Notes: generated by a model from the letters alone, not told the origin. Positions 44,087 to 54,160 are shown, counted from the first letter of the stretch. The stretch: DNA of 64,000 nucleotides from Neptunicoccus cionae (GCF_002860325.1 NZ_PKOJ01000009.1:62001-126000), one strand, 5' to 3'. Made by a program: numbers and translations.

Positions 44087-44974
44087 ATGGATTGGGTCTT
44101 TCTATCTGAGCTTGCGATCAATGGAGCCTTGACGGGTCTCTTGTATTCGCTCTTCGCTATCGGCCTCGTGCTGATTTACAAAGCATCTTCGGTGCCCAAT
44201 CTGGCGCAGGGTGGGCTGACAATGGTCGGGGCCTATGTGGTTCTTGCCCTTTCGCATGACGCGGGTCTGCCGCTGTGGCTGGCCATTCCTCTTGCTGCGG
44301 TGATCATGTTCGGCCTGGGATTTGGCATCGAACGTGTTGCCCTGCGCCGTCTCGCGGGCCGCCCGGTCGTCATGATCTTGATGCTGACACTTGGCTTGGA
44401 CATCTTCCTGCGGGGAACAACACTTGCAATCTGGGGGGGGACATCCCGTTCGGTTGACTTGGGGGTCAGCTATGAACCGCTGTTCTTGGGCGACATCTTC
44501 ATCAGCCGCATCCATCTTGTCGGTGCCGGTGTTGCGCTCGCACTCTTTGTCGCCTTCATGCTGTTCTTCCGAACCCGGACCGGGATCAAGTTGCGGGCGA
44601 TCGCGGATGATTACATGGCTTCGTGGTCGGTCGGCATTTCGGTTGAGCGCGGCGTAGGGTTGTCCTGGGCACTGGCATCAGTTGTTGCCGTCGCCGCAGG
44701 CGTCATCTGGGGCGAGGTTCAGGGTGTAGATCAGGCGCTGTCGCTGTTGCTTCTGAAGGGCCTGACGGTGGCCGTTCTTGGTGGCCTCGACAGTATCCTC
44801 GGCGCAGTGATCGCGGGCATAATTCTGGGCGTCGTCGAAAACGTTGGTGCCGATTTTCTGGATCCGCTTGTCGGAGGCGGAAGCCGTGAGCTTATCGTCG
44901 CCGCCGTGCTCATTCTTACGGTCATGATCCGTCCGCATGGACTGTTCGGTCGTCACGACATTGAAAGGGTCTAA
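44087..44974 (+). CDS. livH: Branched-chain-type ABC permease LivH
   Basis: This 295-residue membrane protein has about eight helices and the LivH patterns GLLYSLFAIGLVLIYKASSV and GLTVAVLGGLDSILGAVIAG. It starts right after the ligase stop and pairs with LivM 3 bp downstream. Confidence 0.9.
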   Translation: MDWVFLSELAINGALTGLLYSLFAIGLVLIYKASSVPNLAQGGLTMVGAYVVLALSHDAGLPLWLAIPLAAVIMFGLGFGIERVALRRLAGRPVVMILMLTLGLDIFLRGTTLAIWGGTSRSVDLGVSYEPLFLGDIFISRIHLVGAGVALALFVAFMLFFRTRTGIKLRAIADDYMASWSVGISVERGVGLSWALASVVAVAAGVIWGEVQGVDQALSLLLLKGLTVAVLGGLDSILGAVIAGIILGVVENVGADFLDPLVGGGSRELIVAAVLILTVMIRPHGLFGRHDIERV

Positions 44975-44977
44975 GGG

Positions 44978-46051
44978 ATGTTTTATAGACTTTCCGGTGT
45001 CCATCACGCCAACTATGTATCCGACAGTCGTATCTTCAAGGTACCTGCTGACCGGAACCTGGCTGTATTCATCTTCCTGATTGGACTTGCCGCGCCATTC
45101 ATCATACCGTCGCTCTACCTGAACAGTTACATGCTTCCGTGGCTGATCTGGACGGCCGCCGCCCTTGGACTTAACCTGGTGACAGGTTGGGCTGGCCAAC
45201 TTCACTTGGGCTATGCTGCGGTCATGGCCGTCGGGGCGTATTCGGCGATCCACGCGGCGCGTTTCGGCGTGCCATGGGAATTCGCCCTGATCATTGGCGG
45301 GTTGACGTCATCTGTGATCGGCAGCCTGTTCGCCTTTGCCGCATTGCGGGTCAAGGGTCTCTATCTCGCACTCACGACTCTTGCGATGCAATTCGTGATG
45401 GACTGGGTTCTGACCCACTCGCCGGCGATTTCAGGGGGCTCGCACGCATCGCTCCAGTCACCAACTTTGGCGTTTCTTGGGCAGGATATTACCTCTGATA
45501 CCGGTTTTTACTATGTCGCCTTCGGATGGTGTGTGTTGGTGACGATCTTCATGCTGAATCTCAAACGCACTGGGCTTGGTCGTGCCTTGGTCGCGGTACG
45601 CGAAAAAGACTTTGCTGCCGCGATCCTGGGTGTGAACAGTTTCTATTACAAGATCCTAGCCTTCGCGACTTCGTCTTTCATCGCGGGCGTCAGTGGTGCT
45701 TTGCTTGTCGCCACCTTCTTCTTTCTTGCCGCGCCGGAGCAGTTTTCGGTCACCGTATCTATCCAGGTTCTTGCGATGGTGATCGTTGGCGGCCTCGGCA
45801 GCGTAATCGGATCCTATTTCGGTGTTGCTCTGATCCTTCTTGTCCCCGGTTTGGTGAACGGTCTCGTCGTCACGGTGAGCGAGGGGCTTGGTATGCAGAT
45901 CAATGTTGAAACGCTCGCTCACATCCCGAATGCGGTCTATGGCGCACTGATCGTCATTATCCTTCTGATCGAACCGCTCGGTTTGGGAAAACTCTACGGC
46001 AACATCAGAGACTATCTGATGGTCTGGCCCTTCGATCAGTTCAAGAAATAA
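44978..46051 (+). CDS. livM: Branched-chain-type ABC permease LivM
   Basis: This 357-residue protein has a longer N-terminal tail than LivH, then helices with NLVTGWAGQLHLGYAAVMAV and RALVAVREKDFAAAILGVN, both typical of LivM, and IVGGLGSVIGSYFGVALIL. It forms the translocation pore with LivH. Confidence 0.9.
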   Translation: MFYRLSGVHHANYVSDSRIFKVPADRNLAVFIFLIGLAAPFIIPSLYLNSYMLPWLIWTAAALGLNLVTGWAGQLHLGYAAVMAVGAYSAIHAARFGVPWEFALIIGGLTSSVIGSLFAFAALRVKGLYLALTTLAMQFVMDWVLTHSPAISGGSHASLQSPTLAFLGQDITSDTGFYYVAFGWCVLVTIFMLNLKRTGLGRALVAVREKDFAAAILGVNSFYYKILAFATSSFIAGVSGALLVATFFFLAAPEQFSVTVSIQVLAMVIVGGLGSVIGSYFGVALILLVPGLVNGLVVTVSEGLGMQINVETLAHIPNAVYGALIVIILLIEPLGLGKLYGNIRDYLMVWPFDQFKK

Positions 46052-46056
46052 GGGAA

Positions 46057-46875
46057 ATGCCAATGCAAGAAAAAGTTGAAGCCGAGCACATTCTGTCCAT
46101 GAACAGTGTCGAGGTGCTGTACGACAATGTAATGCTGGCGATCAAAGGTGTTTCGGTCAAGGTGCCAAAAGGCGAGATGATCGCGCTCTTGGGCTCGAAC
46201 GGCGCGGGCAAAAGCACCTCGTTGAAAGCGATCAGCGGTCTTCTGAAGGCAGAGCGCGGACGCATCAGCCGAGGTGAAATAACCTTCCAGGGAACAGACA
46301 TAACCGAAGTGCTCGCGCAAAACCGCGTCGGGATGGGTATCTGTCACGTCATCGAAGGGCGGCGGGTCTTTGAACACCTGACCCCCGACGAGAACCTGAC
46401 CGCTGCTGCGCCGCGCGGAATGTCCCGATCGGCGCTGAATGCGGAAAAAGAAAAGATTTACGACTATTTCCCACGACTTGCCGAACGCCGCAATTCGCAA
46501 GCAGGCTATTTGTCTGGTGGCGAGCAACAGATGCTGGCCATCGGCAGGGCGCTGGTGACGCAGCCGAAACTGTTGATGCTCGACGAACCAAGTCTCGGCC
46601 TTGCCCCGTTCCTGGTCGAGGAAATCTTCGGCATCCTGCAAAAGATCAATCAGGAGGAGGGCGTATCCGTCCTGCTGGTGGAGCAGAACGCGCTGGCCGC
46701 TCTGGAGATTGTTTCGCAAGGGTATCTGATTGAGAACGGCCGCGTTGTCATGCACGGCACGGCCGAGGCGCTCAAATCCAACTCCGACATTCAGGAATTT
46801 TATCTGGGTGGCGGAGAAGAAACCGATTTTCACAACGTCAAGCACTACAGCCGACGCAAACGTTGGCTGAGCTGA
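46057..46875 (+). CDS. livF: Branched-chain-type ABC transporter ATP-binding protein (LivF)
   Basis: This 272-residue ATPase has Walker A GSNGAGKST, CHVIEGRRVFEHLTPDENL, signature YLSGGEQQMLAIGRAL and Walker B LMLDEPSLGLAP. It has an extra C-terminal tail (FHNVKHYSRRKRWLS) seen in Liv systems that sit with aromatic or acyl-CoA pathways. Two start codons (46057, 46063) are possible. Confidence 0.9.
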   Translation: MPMQEKVEAEHILSMNSVEVLYDNVMLAIKGVSVKVPKGEMIALLGSNGAGKSTSLKAISGLLKAERGRISRGEITFQGTDITEVLAQNRVGMGICHVIEGRRVFEHLTPDENLTAAAPRGMSRSALNAEKEKIYDYFPRLAERRNSQAGYLSGGEQQMLAIGRALVTQPKLLMLDEPSLGLAPFLVEEIFGILQKINQEEGVSVLLVEQNALAALEIVSQGYLIENGRVVMHGTAEALKSNSDIQEFYLGGGEETDFHNVKHYSRRKRWLS

Positions 46876-46908
46876 GGTACTATTCAGAAATTGTTCAGGG
46901 AGGATCAA

Positions 46909-48147
46909 ATGAAGGGACTTACCAAAGCGTTGGCCGTGTTTTCAATGGTTGGCGGAGCGATGTTCGGCACCCAGGCGCTGGCTGAGCCATTCAAGATTGG
47001 CGTCTGCTACGACCTCAGCAAAGCCTATACCTTTGCCACGCCGCAGGTTGCCCAGGCGGCACAGGATCTCGCCAAACTGGTCAATATGAAGGGCGGCATC
47101 GGAGGAGAACCGGTCGAGGTTATCGTGCGCGATCACGGGAACGAACCGCAGCGCGGGATCGAGTGCTACTCCAAGCTTAGCCGCGAGGGTGTGTTCGTCT
47201 TCGATACACTGTCCACCCCGGTGTCTCTGGCTATCCTTCCGCGGGCCATGGAAGATGGACGTATCCTGATGCAGTCACTTGTCGGCCGCGGCGATGCCGT
47301 GGATGGCACGGTTTTCGACTGGGTCTATCCGATCGGGCCTACCTATTGGGGGCAGGCCGCCAATGACGTTGCCTATATCAAGCAATTGCATGACGGCGAT
47401 CTGTCGGACGTGAAGGTGGGGTTTGTTTACTTCGATTACCCCTTCGGGCAGGAGCCAATCGAGATTCTCGAGACCCTGTCCGAGAAAGAGGGTTTCGAAC
47501 TTGAGCTTTACCCCGTTCCGCTGCCCGGCAGCGACCAGGCCGGAGTATGGTCCAAGGTGCGCCGCGACAAGCCCGATCACGTGATCGTCTGGATGCTGGG
47601 CGGTGCCCATGTGGTCGCATCGAAAGAGATGCAGCGCAATCGCATCCCGATGGAAAAATATATTTCGGTCAACTGGCTGAATGAGGTCGATGTTGCCAAT
47701 ATCGGCACTGATGCGGCCAAAGGCATCAAGCGCGGTACCAATGTCGTGGGCGGTCAGGATGTCGCCCTGTTCAAGGAGATCATGACCGAGCTTTATGACA
47801 ACGGACAGGGCTCGGGCCCGATTGAGAAGACGCAGGACGTTTTCTATAATACGGGGCTGGCCATGTATTCGATCATGTTCGAAGCCGCGCGCAACGCGGT
47901 CGAACTCGAAGGGCTGCCAATCACTCCGACATCCTACAAGGCCGGACTCGAGTCGTTGAAGGGTTATGACGCCAACGGGTTGATGGCCCCCATTACGGTA
48001 ACGGCCGAAGACCATGGCGGCGGTGGCCAGACGCGCATCGAAATGTGGGACGGGGAGGCTTGGGTGCCGCAAACCGAATGGATTTCTGAATACGGCGATG
48101 TCGTGTGGGATGTGGTTAAGGAAAGTTCCGCAAAATACGAGCAGTGA
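46909..48147 (+). CDS. Periplasmic substrate-binding protein of the Liv-type importer, copy 1
   Basis: This 412-residue protein has signal peptide KALAVFSMVGGAMFGTQALA cut before EPFKIG. The mature part is a type I binding fold with IGVCYDLSKAYTF and VRDHGNEPQRGIECYSKL. GGGAGGATCAA supports the ATG at 46909 over 46891. It is closely similar to the following gene over its whole length, with shared blocks such as DYPFGQEPIEIL and ELELYPVPLPGSDQAG. Confidence 0.88.
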   Translation: MKGLTKALAVFSMVGGAMFGTQALAEPFKIGVCYDLSKAYTFATPQVAQAAQDLAKLVNMKGGIGGEPVEVIVRDHGNEPQRGIECYSKLSREGVFVFDTLSTPVSLAILPRAMEDGRILMQSLVGRGDAVDGTVFDWVYPIGPTYWGQAANDVAYIKQLHDGDLSDVKVGFVYFDYPFGQEPIEILETLSEKEGFELELYPVPLPGSDQAGVWSKVRRDKPDHVIVWMLGGAHVVASKEMQRNRIPMEKYISVNWLNEVDVANIGTDAAKGIKRGTNVVGGQDVALFKEIMTELYDNGQGSGPIEKTQDVFYNTGLAMYSIMFEAARNAVELEGLPITPTSYKAGLESLKGYDANGLMAPITVTAEDHGGGGQTRIEMWDGEAWVPQTEWISEYGDVVWDVVKESSAKYEQ

Positions 48148-48178
48148 CAGGCTGATAGTAGGAAGGGTGGCGCTGTAC

Positions 48179-48214
48179 AGGGCGGCGGCGCTCACAAAAC
48201 AGTTTAGCCGCCCT
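48179..48214 (+). other. Hairpin between the two binding-protein genes
   Basis: AGGGCGGC and GCCGCCCT form a perfect 8-bp stem with a 20-nt loop, followed by AAAATC without a T-run. It is more likely an mRNA-stabilising or processing hairpin than a terminator. Confidence 0.45.
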
Positions 48215-48239
48215 AAAATCAACCAACGGGAGAGAGAAT

Positions 48240-49490
48240 ATGAAAATCAAACAGCACATCAAGGCGGTGGCCCTTACTGCCGCATTGGCAACAAGCGCGA
48301 CGGTGGCTGCGGCACAGGACAAGGAGCCGATCCCCTTCGGACTTTGCTTCGACCTTAGTAAATCGTACACGTTCATTTCACCGCAGGTGGCCCAGGCAGC
48401 CCAGGACCTGGCGATGTACACCAACGAAAACGGTGGAATCGAAGGCCATCCGGTTGAAATCATCATTCGCGACCATGGCAACGAACCGCAACGTGGCGTG
48501 GAATGCTATGAGCAGCTCAAGCGTGACGGTGTTTTCCTTTTCAACTTTCTTTCCACGCCCGTCACGAACGCGGTCCTGCCGCGGGCCATGAAGGACGGAA
48601 ACGTTCTGATGCAGTCCTTCGTTGGCCGCGGCGACGCGGTTGACGGTGAAGTGTTCGACTGGGTGTTCCCGGTTGGTCCGACTTATTGGCAGCAGGCCGC
48701 CAACGATGTCGCCTTCATCAAAGGCCAGATGGGCGGTGATCTGAGCAAAGCAAAGATCGGGTTCATCTATCTGGACTATCCCTTCGGTCAGGAACCGATC
48801 GAGATCCTGAAAACACTTTCTGAAAAGGAAGGGTTTGAGCTGGAGCTTTATCCTGTGCCGCTCCCCGGGTCGGATCAAGCCGGCGCATGGAGCAATATCC
48901 GCCGTGATAAGCCAGATTACGTGATCAGCTGGCTTCTGGCGGGCGGACACGTGGTCGCCTCCAAGGAAATGCGCCGCAACCGCTTCCCGATCGACCGCTA
49001 TCTGTCGGTTAACTGGTTGAACGAAGTCGATATCGCCAACATCGGCGAGGAAGAGGCGAAGGGCATCCTGCGCGGGACCAACGTGGCCGGTGGCCAGGAA
49101 GTTCCGATCGTCAAGACGATGCTGGACACCTACTATGCCAATGGCAAGGGCAGCGGTCCCGAGAGCCTTGTTCGCGACGTGTACTACAACACGGGCATGG
49201 CGATTTACTCGGCCGGTTTTGAAGCCGCACGTATCGCGATTGCCGAAAACGGTTGGCCGCTCACGCCAGAAAGCATGAAGGCTGCCTATGAATCGATCGA
49301 GAACTTCGATGGCGACGGCGTCATGGCCCCGGTGACCGTAACCGGTGAAGACCACGGCGGCGGCGGCAAGACCCGGGTCGAACAGTGGAATGGCGAAACC
49401 TGGGTTCCGCTGACCGACTGGAGCGCCGACTATCTCGACGTTGTGTGGGAAGTCATCAAGCACAGTTCCAAGTCGTTCTCTGTCGAATAA
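48240..49490 (+). CDS. Periplasmic substrate-binding protein of the Liv-type importer, copy 2
   Basis: This 416-residue paralogue of the preceding gene has signal peptide AVALTAALATSATVAAAQ, then FGLCFDLSKSYTF. The two mature proteins keep long identical blocks but differ at likely ligand-contact stretches (FVFDTLSTPVSLAIL versus FLFNFLSTPVTNAVL). Two binding proteins with one permease suggest a widened substrate range. Confidence 0.88.
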   Translation: MKIKQHIKAVALTAALATSATVAAAQDKEPIPFGLCFDLSKSYTFISPQVAQAAQDLAMYTNENGGIEGHPVEIIIRDHGNEPQRGVECYEQLKRDGVFLFNFLSTPVTNAVLPRAMKDGNVLMQSFVGRGDAVDGEVFDWVFPVGPTYWQQAANDVAFIKGQMGGDLSKAKIGFIYLDYPFGQEPIEILKTLSEKEGFELELYPVPLPGSDQAGAWSNIRRDKPDYVISWLLAGGHVVASKEMRRNRFPIDRYLSVNWLNEVDIANIGEEEAKGILRGTNVAGGQEVPIVKTMLDTYYANGKGSGPESLVRDVYYNTGMAIYSAGFEAARIAIAENGWPLTPESMKAAYESIENFDGDGVMAPVTVTGEDHGGGGKTRVEQWNGETWVPLTDWSADYLDVVWEVIKHSSKSFSVE

Positions 49491-49497
49491 GCAGGAA

Positions 49498-49527
49498 CTT
49501 CCCCGCGGCAAACATGTCGCGGGGAAG
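49498..49527 (+). other. Strong hairpin after the second binding-protein gene
   Basis: CTTCCCCGCG and CGCGGGGAAG form a perfect 10-bp stem with a 10-nt loop. No T-run follows, so it may protect the abundant binding-protein mRNA from decay, as REP-like hairpins do, or reduce read-through. Confidence 0.5.
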
Positions 49528-49568
49528 CTTCGCACTAGAATGTCACCAGTTAAAACGGAGCAGGTATC

Positions 49569-50345
49569 ATGAGCCCAATTGATGTAAAAATCGAAGACGG
49601 CATTGCGACCGTCTGTATCAATCGGCCCGAACGCAAGAACGCGCTTTCCGTGGCCGCGACGAACGGGCTGACGGATGCCTGGGAAAAGATCGAGGCGGAC
49701 GACAGCGTTCGTGTGGCCATACTGACCACGGCCGATTGCGGTGTTTTCAGCGCCGGGCTGGACCTCAAGGAAGCCACGCAAATCGCGCGCGACGAAGGCG
49801 TCGATATCCTGTCAAAGATGCGCGATCCATTTCACGAGACCATGCGCGCCTGCAAGAAGCCGATCATCGCGGCGATGACGGGGTCGCTGATGGCGGGCGG
49901 CATGATGCTGACGCTGAATTGCGATCTGCGGGTCGGTCTCAAGGGGACCAAGGTTGGCATTACCGAGGTAAAGATCGGTCGTGGATCGCCTTGGGCGTCG
50001 CCGGCGCTGTCCATGCTGCCGCAGCCCATCCTTATGGAAATCGTTCTGACCGGCGATTTGATGCCGATCGAGCGTCTGCACGAATACGGGTTCACCAACT
50101 ATATCGAGGACACCCCCGATGCCGTTCGCGCACGGGCATTTGACCTTGCCAAACGCATAGCCAGCGGGGCCCCGCTTTCGGTGATCGCCGCCAAAGGCGG
50201 CGTTCGCGCAACCATGGACCTGGGCTGCGCGGGTGGTCTGAAAGAAGGTAAGCGCCTGCACGAGGTCGTGTACGCCAGCAACGACGCGATTGAAGGCCCC
50301 AAGGCTTTTGCTGAAAAACGCGCACCGGTCTGGACTGGAACCTGA
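49569..50345 (+). CDS. Enoyl-CoA hydratase/isomerase (crotonase family)
   Basis: This 258-residue protein has crotonase patterns RPERKNALS and FSAGLDLKEAT, and an oxyanion-hole region MTGSLMAGGMMLTLNCDLRV. The position of hydratase Glu144 lies within FSAGLDL...TGSLMAGG, and no clear pair of catalytic Glu residues is seen (EVKIGRGSPWASP has E then G-R-G). The reaction may differ from simple hydration. It is coupled to the next crotonase gene. Confidence 0.85.
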   Translation: MSPIDVKIEDGIATVCINRPERKNALSVAATNGLTDAWEKIEADDSVRVAILTTADCGVFSAGLDLKEATQIARDEGVDILSKMRDPFHETMRACKKPIIAAMTGSLMAGGMMLTLNCDLRVGLKGTKVGITEVKIGRGSPWASPALSMLPQPILMEIVLTGDLMPIERLHEYGFTNYIEDTPDAVRARAFDLAKRIASGAPLSVIAAKGGVRATMDLGCAGGLKEGKRLHEVVYASNDAIEGPKAFAEKRAPVWTGT

Positions 50346-50356
50346 TGGAGACTGGA

Positions 50357-51139
50357 ATGACTGAACTTATTCGTCTGGACAGGGATGGCCATGTCGGAAT
50401 ATTGCGTTTTCTTCAGCCAACTAAACGCAACCCTTACAGCATTGCATTCGTCGAGGAATTAGTGACACTCCTGCGCGAAGCCGAACGGGACGATACGATC
50501 CGTGCCGTTGTCATGACCGGTGGCGATCATTTCAGCAGCGGCGGCGATCTCGTTGGATTTCAGGCTGAAATCGCGAAAGGCGCAAGGGCGACATCGGAAA
50601 TGGTCGACCGGGTTCACGATGGCGGACGCGCGGCCTATCTGTTTCGCAAGCCTCTGATTTCTGCTGTATGCGGGGTGGCATTTGGTGCGGGTCTCAGCCT
50701 GGCGCTGTCTGCGGATATCGTCGTAGCCGCCGAAGATGCCCGGTTGTGCGAAGTTTTTGCGCGCGTCGGCGGCTGTCCCGACACCGGCTCGAGCTGGCTG
50801 CTTCAGCAGCGTGCCGGTGCGGGCGTGGCGCGGATGCTTGTTCTCACAGGTCGTGAAATAGACGGGCGCACCGCCAGGGAACTGCGCGTTGTCGAAGAAT
50901 GCGTACCCGCCGACCAGGTCGAGCAACGCGCTCTGGAAATTGCCCACGAGATCGCCCCACACCCGATGTTCGGCATTCAGACCGCCAAGCGCCTGATGCG
51001 CGCCGCAGCAGAGTGCAGCTATCTGGAGGCGCTGGACATCGAGCGCGATGCCCAAAGCGTTTTGCTGTGTGCGCATGATTTTCCAGAGGCCATGAAAGCG
51101 TTCTCCGAGAAAAGAAAACCCGAATTCAACGACCGATAG
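50357..51139 (+). CDS. Enoyl-CoA hydratase/isomerase (crotonase family)
   Basis: This 260-residue protein has QPTKRNPYS, FSSGGDLVGFQ, AVCGVAFGAGLSLALSADIV and FARVGGCPDTGSSWLL, where hydratases often have E-x-x-x-G-x-x-P-x-x-G. The ATG at 50357 has GGAG 6 nt upstream; ATG 50345 overlapping the previous stop is the alternative. The two adjacent crotonases probably act on successive intermediates. Confidence 0.85.
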   Translation: MTELIRLDRDGHVGILRFLQPTKRNPYSIAFVEELVTLLREAERDDTIRAVVMTGGDHFSSGGDLVGFQAEIAKGARATSEMVDRVHDGGRAAYLFRKPLISAVCGVAFGAGLSLALSADIVVAAEDARLCEVFARVGGCPDTGSSWLLQQRAGAGVARMLVLTGREIDGRTARELRVVEECVPADQVEQRALEIAHEIAPHPMFGIQTAKRLMRAAAECSYLEALDIERDAQSVLLCAHDFPEAMKAFSEKRKPEFNDR

Positions 51140-51179
51140 GTCGGTAGAAACCATATCTAACAACCCAAGGAGACCGTAG

Positions 51180-51938
51180 ATGAAGGTGCTTGTGCCTGTC
51201 AAACGCGTGATCGACTACAACGTGAAAGTGCGCGTCAAAGCGGACGGAAGCGGTGTCGATCTTGCCAACGTGAAAATGTCGGTGAACCCCTTTGACGAGA
51301 TCGCCGTCGAAGAGGCCATCCGCCTGAAAGAAGCCGGCAAGGCAGACGAAATCGTCGTTGTCAGCATCGGTGTGAAGCAAGCGCAAGAGACCCTGCGCAC
51401 CGCTTTGGCCATGGGCGCCGACCGTGCCATTCTGGTTAACGCCGCCGATGACGTCCACACCGACATCGAGCCGCTGGCCGTCGCCAAGATCCTGGCGAAA
51501 GTCATCGAGGAAGAGGACCCCGGTCTGGTCCTAGCCGGCAAGCAGGCCATCGACAACGACATGAACGCCACCGGCCAGATGCTGTCGGCGCTGTTGGGCT
51601 GGTCGCAAGGCACCTTCGCCTCGGAACTGGACATCGACGGCGACAAGGCCGTGGTGACCCGCGAGGTCGACGGCGGTTTGCAGACTATCAAGGTCAACTT
51701 GCCTGCAGTCGTCACAGTGGACCTGCGCTTGAACGAGCCGCGTTACGCTTCGCTGCCCAACATCATGAAGGCCAAGAAGAAGCCGCTGGACGAAAAAACC
51801 GCCGCCGATTACGGCGTCGACACTTCGCCGCGTCTTGAAGTGGTCAAAACGACCGAGCCGGCAACACGTGCCGCCGGCATCATCGTCGGCTCGGTTGACG
51901 AGCTGGTTTCGAAACTAAAAGAAGCGGGGGCTGTGTAA
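51180..51938 (+). CDS. etfB: Electron transfer flavoprotein beta subunit
   Basis: This 252-residue protein starts [19 protein letters not shown], with [18 protein letters not shown] and the EtfB signature [19 protein letters not shown]. It binds AMP and forms ETF with the alpha subunit, accepting electrons from the ACADs of the island. Its stop overlaps the etfA ATG by one base. Spelling and codon choice look more conserved than in neighbours, as expected for a core gene copy. Confidence 0.95.
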   Translation: MKVLVPVKRVIDYNVKVRVKADGSGVDLANVKMSVNPFDEIAVEEAIRLKEAGKADEIVVVSIGVKQAQETLRTALAMGADRAILVNAADDVHTDIEPLAVAKILAKVIEEEDPGLVLAGKQAIDNDMNATGQMLSALLGWSQGTFASELDIDGDKAVVTREVDGGLQTIKVNLPAVVTVDLRLNEPRYASLPNIMKAKKKPLDEKTAADYGVDTSPRLEVVKTTEPATRAAGIIVGSVDELVSKLKEAGAV

Positions 51939-52864
51939 TGGCTGTTCTTCTACTCGCCGAAGTCAACAATGGTGAACTGGCGCTGGACGCCACCGCCAAA
52001 GCCGTCACCGCCGCCCGGGCAATGGGCGACGTGACCGTTCTGGCCGCGGGTGCTTCCGCCGCCGCAGCTGGCGAAGCCGCCGCCAAGATCGACGGTGTCG
52101 CCAAGGTGTTGGTCGCTGAAGATGCGTCGCTGGGTCACCGCATGGCGGAACCCACCGCCGCGCTGATCGTGTCGCTGGCCGGTGACTATTCGCACATCGT
52201 GGCACCCGCCACGACCGACGCGAAAAACGTCATGCCGCGCGTCGCCGCGCTGCTGGACGTGATGGTGATTTCGGACGCCTCTGGCGTTGTCGATGCAGAC
52301 ACGTTCGAACGCCCTATCTATGCCGGCAACGCCGTGCAAACCGTCAAATCTTTGGATACGACCAAGGTCATCACCTTCCGCACCTCGACCTTTGATGCCG
52401 CTGGCGAAGGTGGCTCGGCCGCCGTCGAAACCGTGTCGGCCGCTGCCGATCCAGGCCTGTCGTCCTGGGTCGAAGACAAGGTTGCCGCAAGCGACCGCCC
52501 CGAGCTGACCTCGGCTGGCGTGGTTGTGTCCGGTGGTCGTGGCGTTGGCTCCGAAGAGGACTTTGCCCTGATCGAGAAGCTGGCCGACAAATTGGGCGCC
52601 GCCGTTGGGGCCTCGCGCGCTGCTGTCGACTCGGGCTATGCTCCCAACGACTGGCAGGTGGGTCAGACCGGCAAGGTTGTTGCCCCCGAACTGTATGTCG
52701 CCGTTGGCATCTCGGGCGCCATCCAACACCTGGCTGGCATGAAGGACTCGAAGATCATCGTCGCGATCAACAAGGACGAAGAAGCACCGATCTTCCAGGT
52801 TGCTGACTTCGGCCTGGTCGCCGACCTGTTCGAGGCCGTCCCGGCCCTGACTGACGCGCTGTAA
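51938..52864 (+). CDS. etfA: Electron transfer flavoprotein alpha subunit
   Basis: This 308-residue protein has the C-terminal FAD domain [40 protein letters not shown] and [20 protein letters not shown]. It pairs with EtfB. No ETF-ubiquinone oxidoreductase gene is in the window, so the quinone link must be encoded elsewhere. A strong terminator follows. Confidence 0.95.
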   Translation: MAVLLLAEVNNGELALDATAKAVTAARAMGDVTVLAAGASAAAAGEAAAKIDGVAKVLVAEDASLGHRMAEPTAALIVSLAGDYSHIVAPATTDAKNVMPRVAALLDVMVISDASGVVDADTFERPIYAGNAVQTVKSLDTTKVITFRTSTFDAAGEGGSAAVETVSAAADPGLSSWVEDKVAASDRPELTSAGVVVSGGRGVGSEEDFALIEKLADKLGAAVGASRAAVDSGYAPNDWQVGQTGKVVAPELYVAVGISGAIQHLAGMKDSKIIVAINKDEEAPIFQVADFGLVADLFEAVPALTDAL

Positions 52865-52885
52865 ATCGCGTCACATCAAATGCGA

Positions 52886-52916
52886 GAAGGCCCGCCATCC
52901 GGCGGGCCTTCTTTTG
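52886..52916 (+). terminator. Intrinsic terminator after etfA
   Basis: GAAGGCCCGCC and GGCGGGCCTTC form a perfect 11-bp stem with the loop ATCC, followed by TTTTG. It closes the operon that ends with etfBA. Confidence 0.9.
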
Positions 52917-52978
52917 TATACTCATCTTGTTCCTAATTGAAAGGGAACCGCTTTTTTGAGATGTCCATAGACTCTAAT

Positions 52979-54160
52979 TCACATGGCTTCTATGGCTAGG
53001 GCAATCCCCTGCCCACCACCGATACACATGGTAATCAGCGCGCGTTTTGCGCCGGTACGCTCCAGCTCGTAGAGCGCCTTGACAAAGATTATGGCCCCCG
53101 ACGCCCCGATAGGATGTCCAAGAGCAATTGCGCCGCCGTTGGGGTTCACCTTGTTGCCATCCAGACCAAGAGTTTTACTCACGGCCAAAGCCTGAGCCGC
53201 GAAGGCTTCGTTTGACTCGATGACGTCGAAATCAGAAATTGTCAGGCCTGTACGTTTCAAAAGTCCTTCGACAGCCGGAATTGGCCCGATTCCCATGATG
53301 TCCGGGCGTACTCCTGCAACATGATATCCAAGCAGGCGTGCGCGCGGTTTCAACCCTGCATCTGATGCAGCATCTGCCGTGGCCAACACAACTGCGGCGG
53401 CCCCATCATTGAGACCCGAAGCATTCCCCGCCGTCACGGTGCCATCCTTCTGGAAGGCCGGACGCAGTTTGCCGAGCATTTCAACTGTGCTCGCCTTGGG
53501 GTGTTCATCGGTGTCAAAAGAAGCAGTGTTGCGTTTGACCTTGACCTCGACGGGAACGATCTGGGATTTGAAATACCCCTCTTTGAGCGCGTTCAGAGCG
53601 CGCTCCTGGCTTTGAAGGGCAAACGCATCCTGAGCTTCGCGCGTGATGTCGTATTCGGCGGCGACGTTTTCCGCTGTTACGCCCATATGCCCGGTGCCAA
53701 ACGGACAGTTCAACGCGCCGAGCATCATGTCAGTTGCACCCATGTCACCCATTTTCTGCCCCCAGCGAATGGCTGGCACGATATAGGGCGAGCGGCTCAT
53801 GCTTTCGCTGCCACCGGCAAGAGCCATTGTTGCATCACCCAGCATCAGCGACTGCGCCGCTGACACAATAGCCTGTAGCCCAGAACCGCAGAGCCGATTG
53901 ACGTTCATTGCGGGCGCCTTTTCTGGCACGCCAGCGGCAATAGACGCCGCGCGGCTAAGATACATGTCGCGCGGCTCTGTGTTAATAACATGGCCAAAAA
54001 CAACGTTTCCAACCTGCTTGCCTTCGACACCTGAACGCGCAAGCGCCTCTTTCGCCACTATGCTACCCAGTTCGATCGGAGACGTGCCCGAAAGAGAGCC
54101 GCCAAAGGTTCCGATGGCTGTTCGCACACCATCCAATACTACGATATCTTTCATTTTCAC
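52979..54160 (-). CDS. Acetyl-CoA C-acetyltransferase (thiolase)
   Basis: This 393-residue thiolase has nucleophile Cys91 in NRLCGSGLQA, GGAIALGHPIGASGA with the catalytic His, and CIGGGQGIA with the second Cys. It can cleave a 3-ketoacyl-CoA or condense acetyl-CoA. It is transcribed towards the etfA terminator and diverges from the ACAD gene at 54402; the imperfect operator (site C) lies between. Confidence 0.93.
   Translation of the reverse strand: MKMKDIVVLDGVRTAIGTFGGSLSGTSPIELGSIVAKEALARSGVEGKQVGNVVFGHVINTEPRDMYLSRAASIAAGVPEKAPAMNVNRLCGSGLQAIVSAAQSLMLGDATMALAGGSESMSRSPYIVPAIRWGQKMGDMGATDMMLGALNCPFGTGHMGVTAENVAAEYDITREAQDAFALQSQERALNALKEGYFKSQIVPVEVKVKRNTASFDTDEHPKASTVEMLGKLRPAFQKDGTVTAGNASGLNDGAAAVVLATADAASDAGLKPRARLLGYHVAGVRPDIMGIGPIPAVEGLLKRTGLTISDFDVIESNEAFAAQALAVSKTLGLDGNKVNPNGGAIALGHPIGASGAIIFVKALYELERTGAKRALITMCIGGGQGIALAIEAM

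Noticed and set aside
49498-49527. Hairpin after the second binding protein as a full terminator
   Set aside because: There is no T-run after the stem; I list it only as a hairpin.
48378-49781. 467-codon minus-strand frame opposite the second binding protein
   Set aside because: Mirror of a highly conserved gene; a similar antisense frame occurs opposite copy 1, as expected from codon structure.
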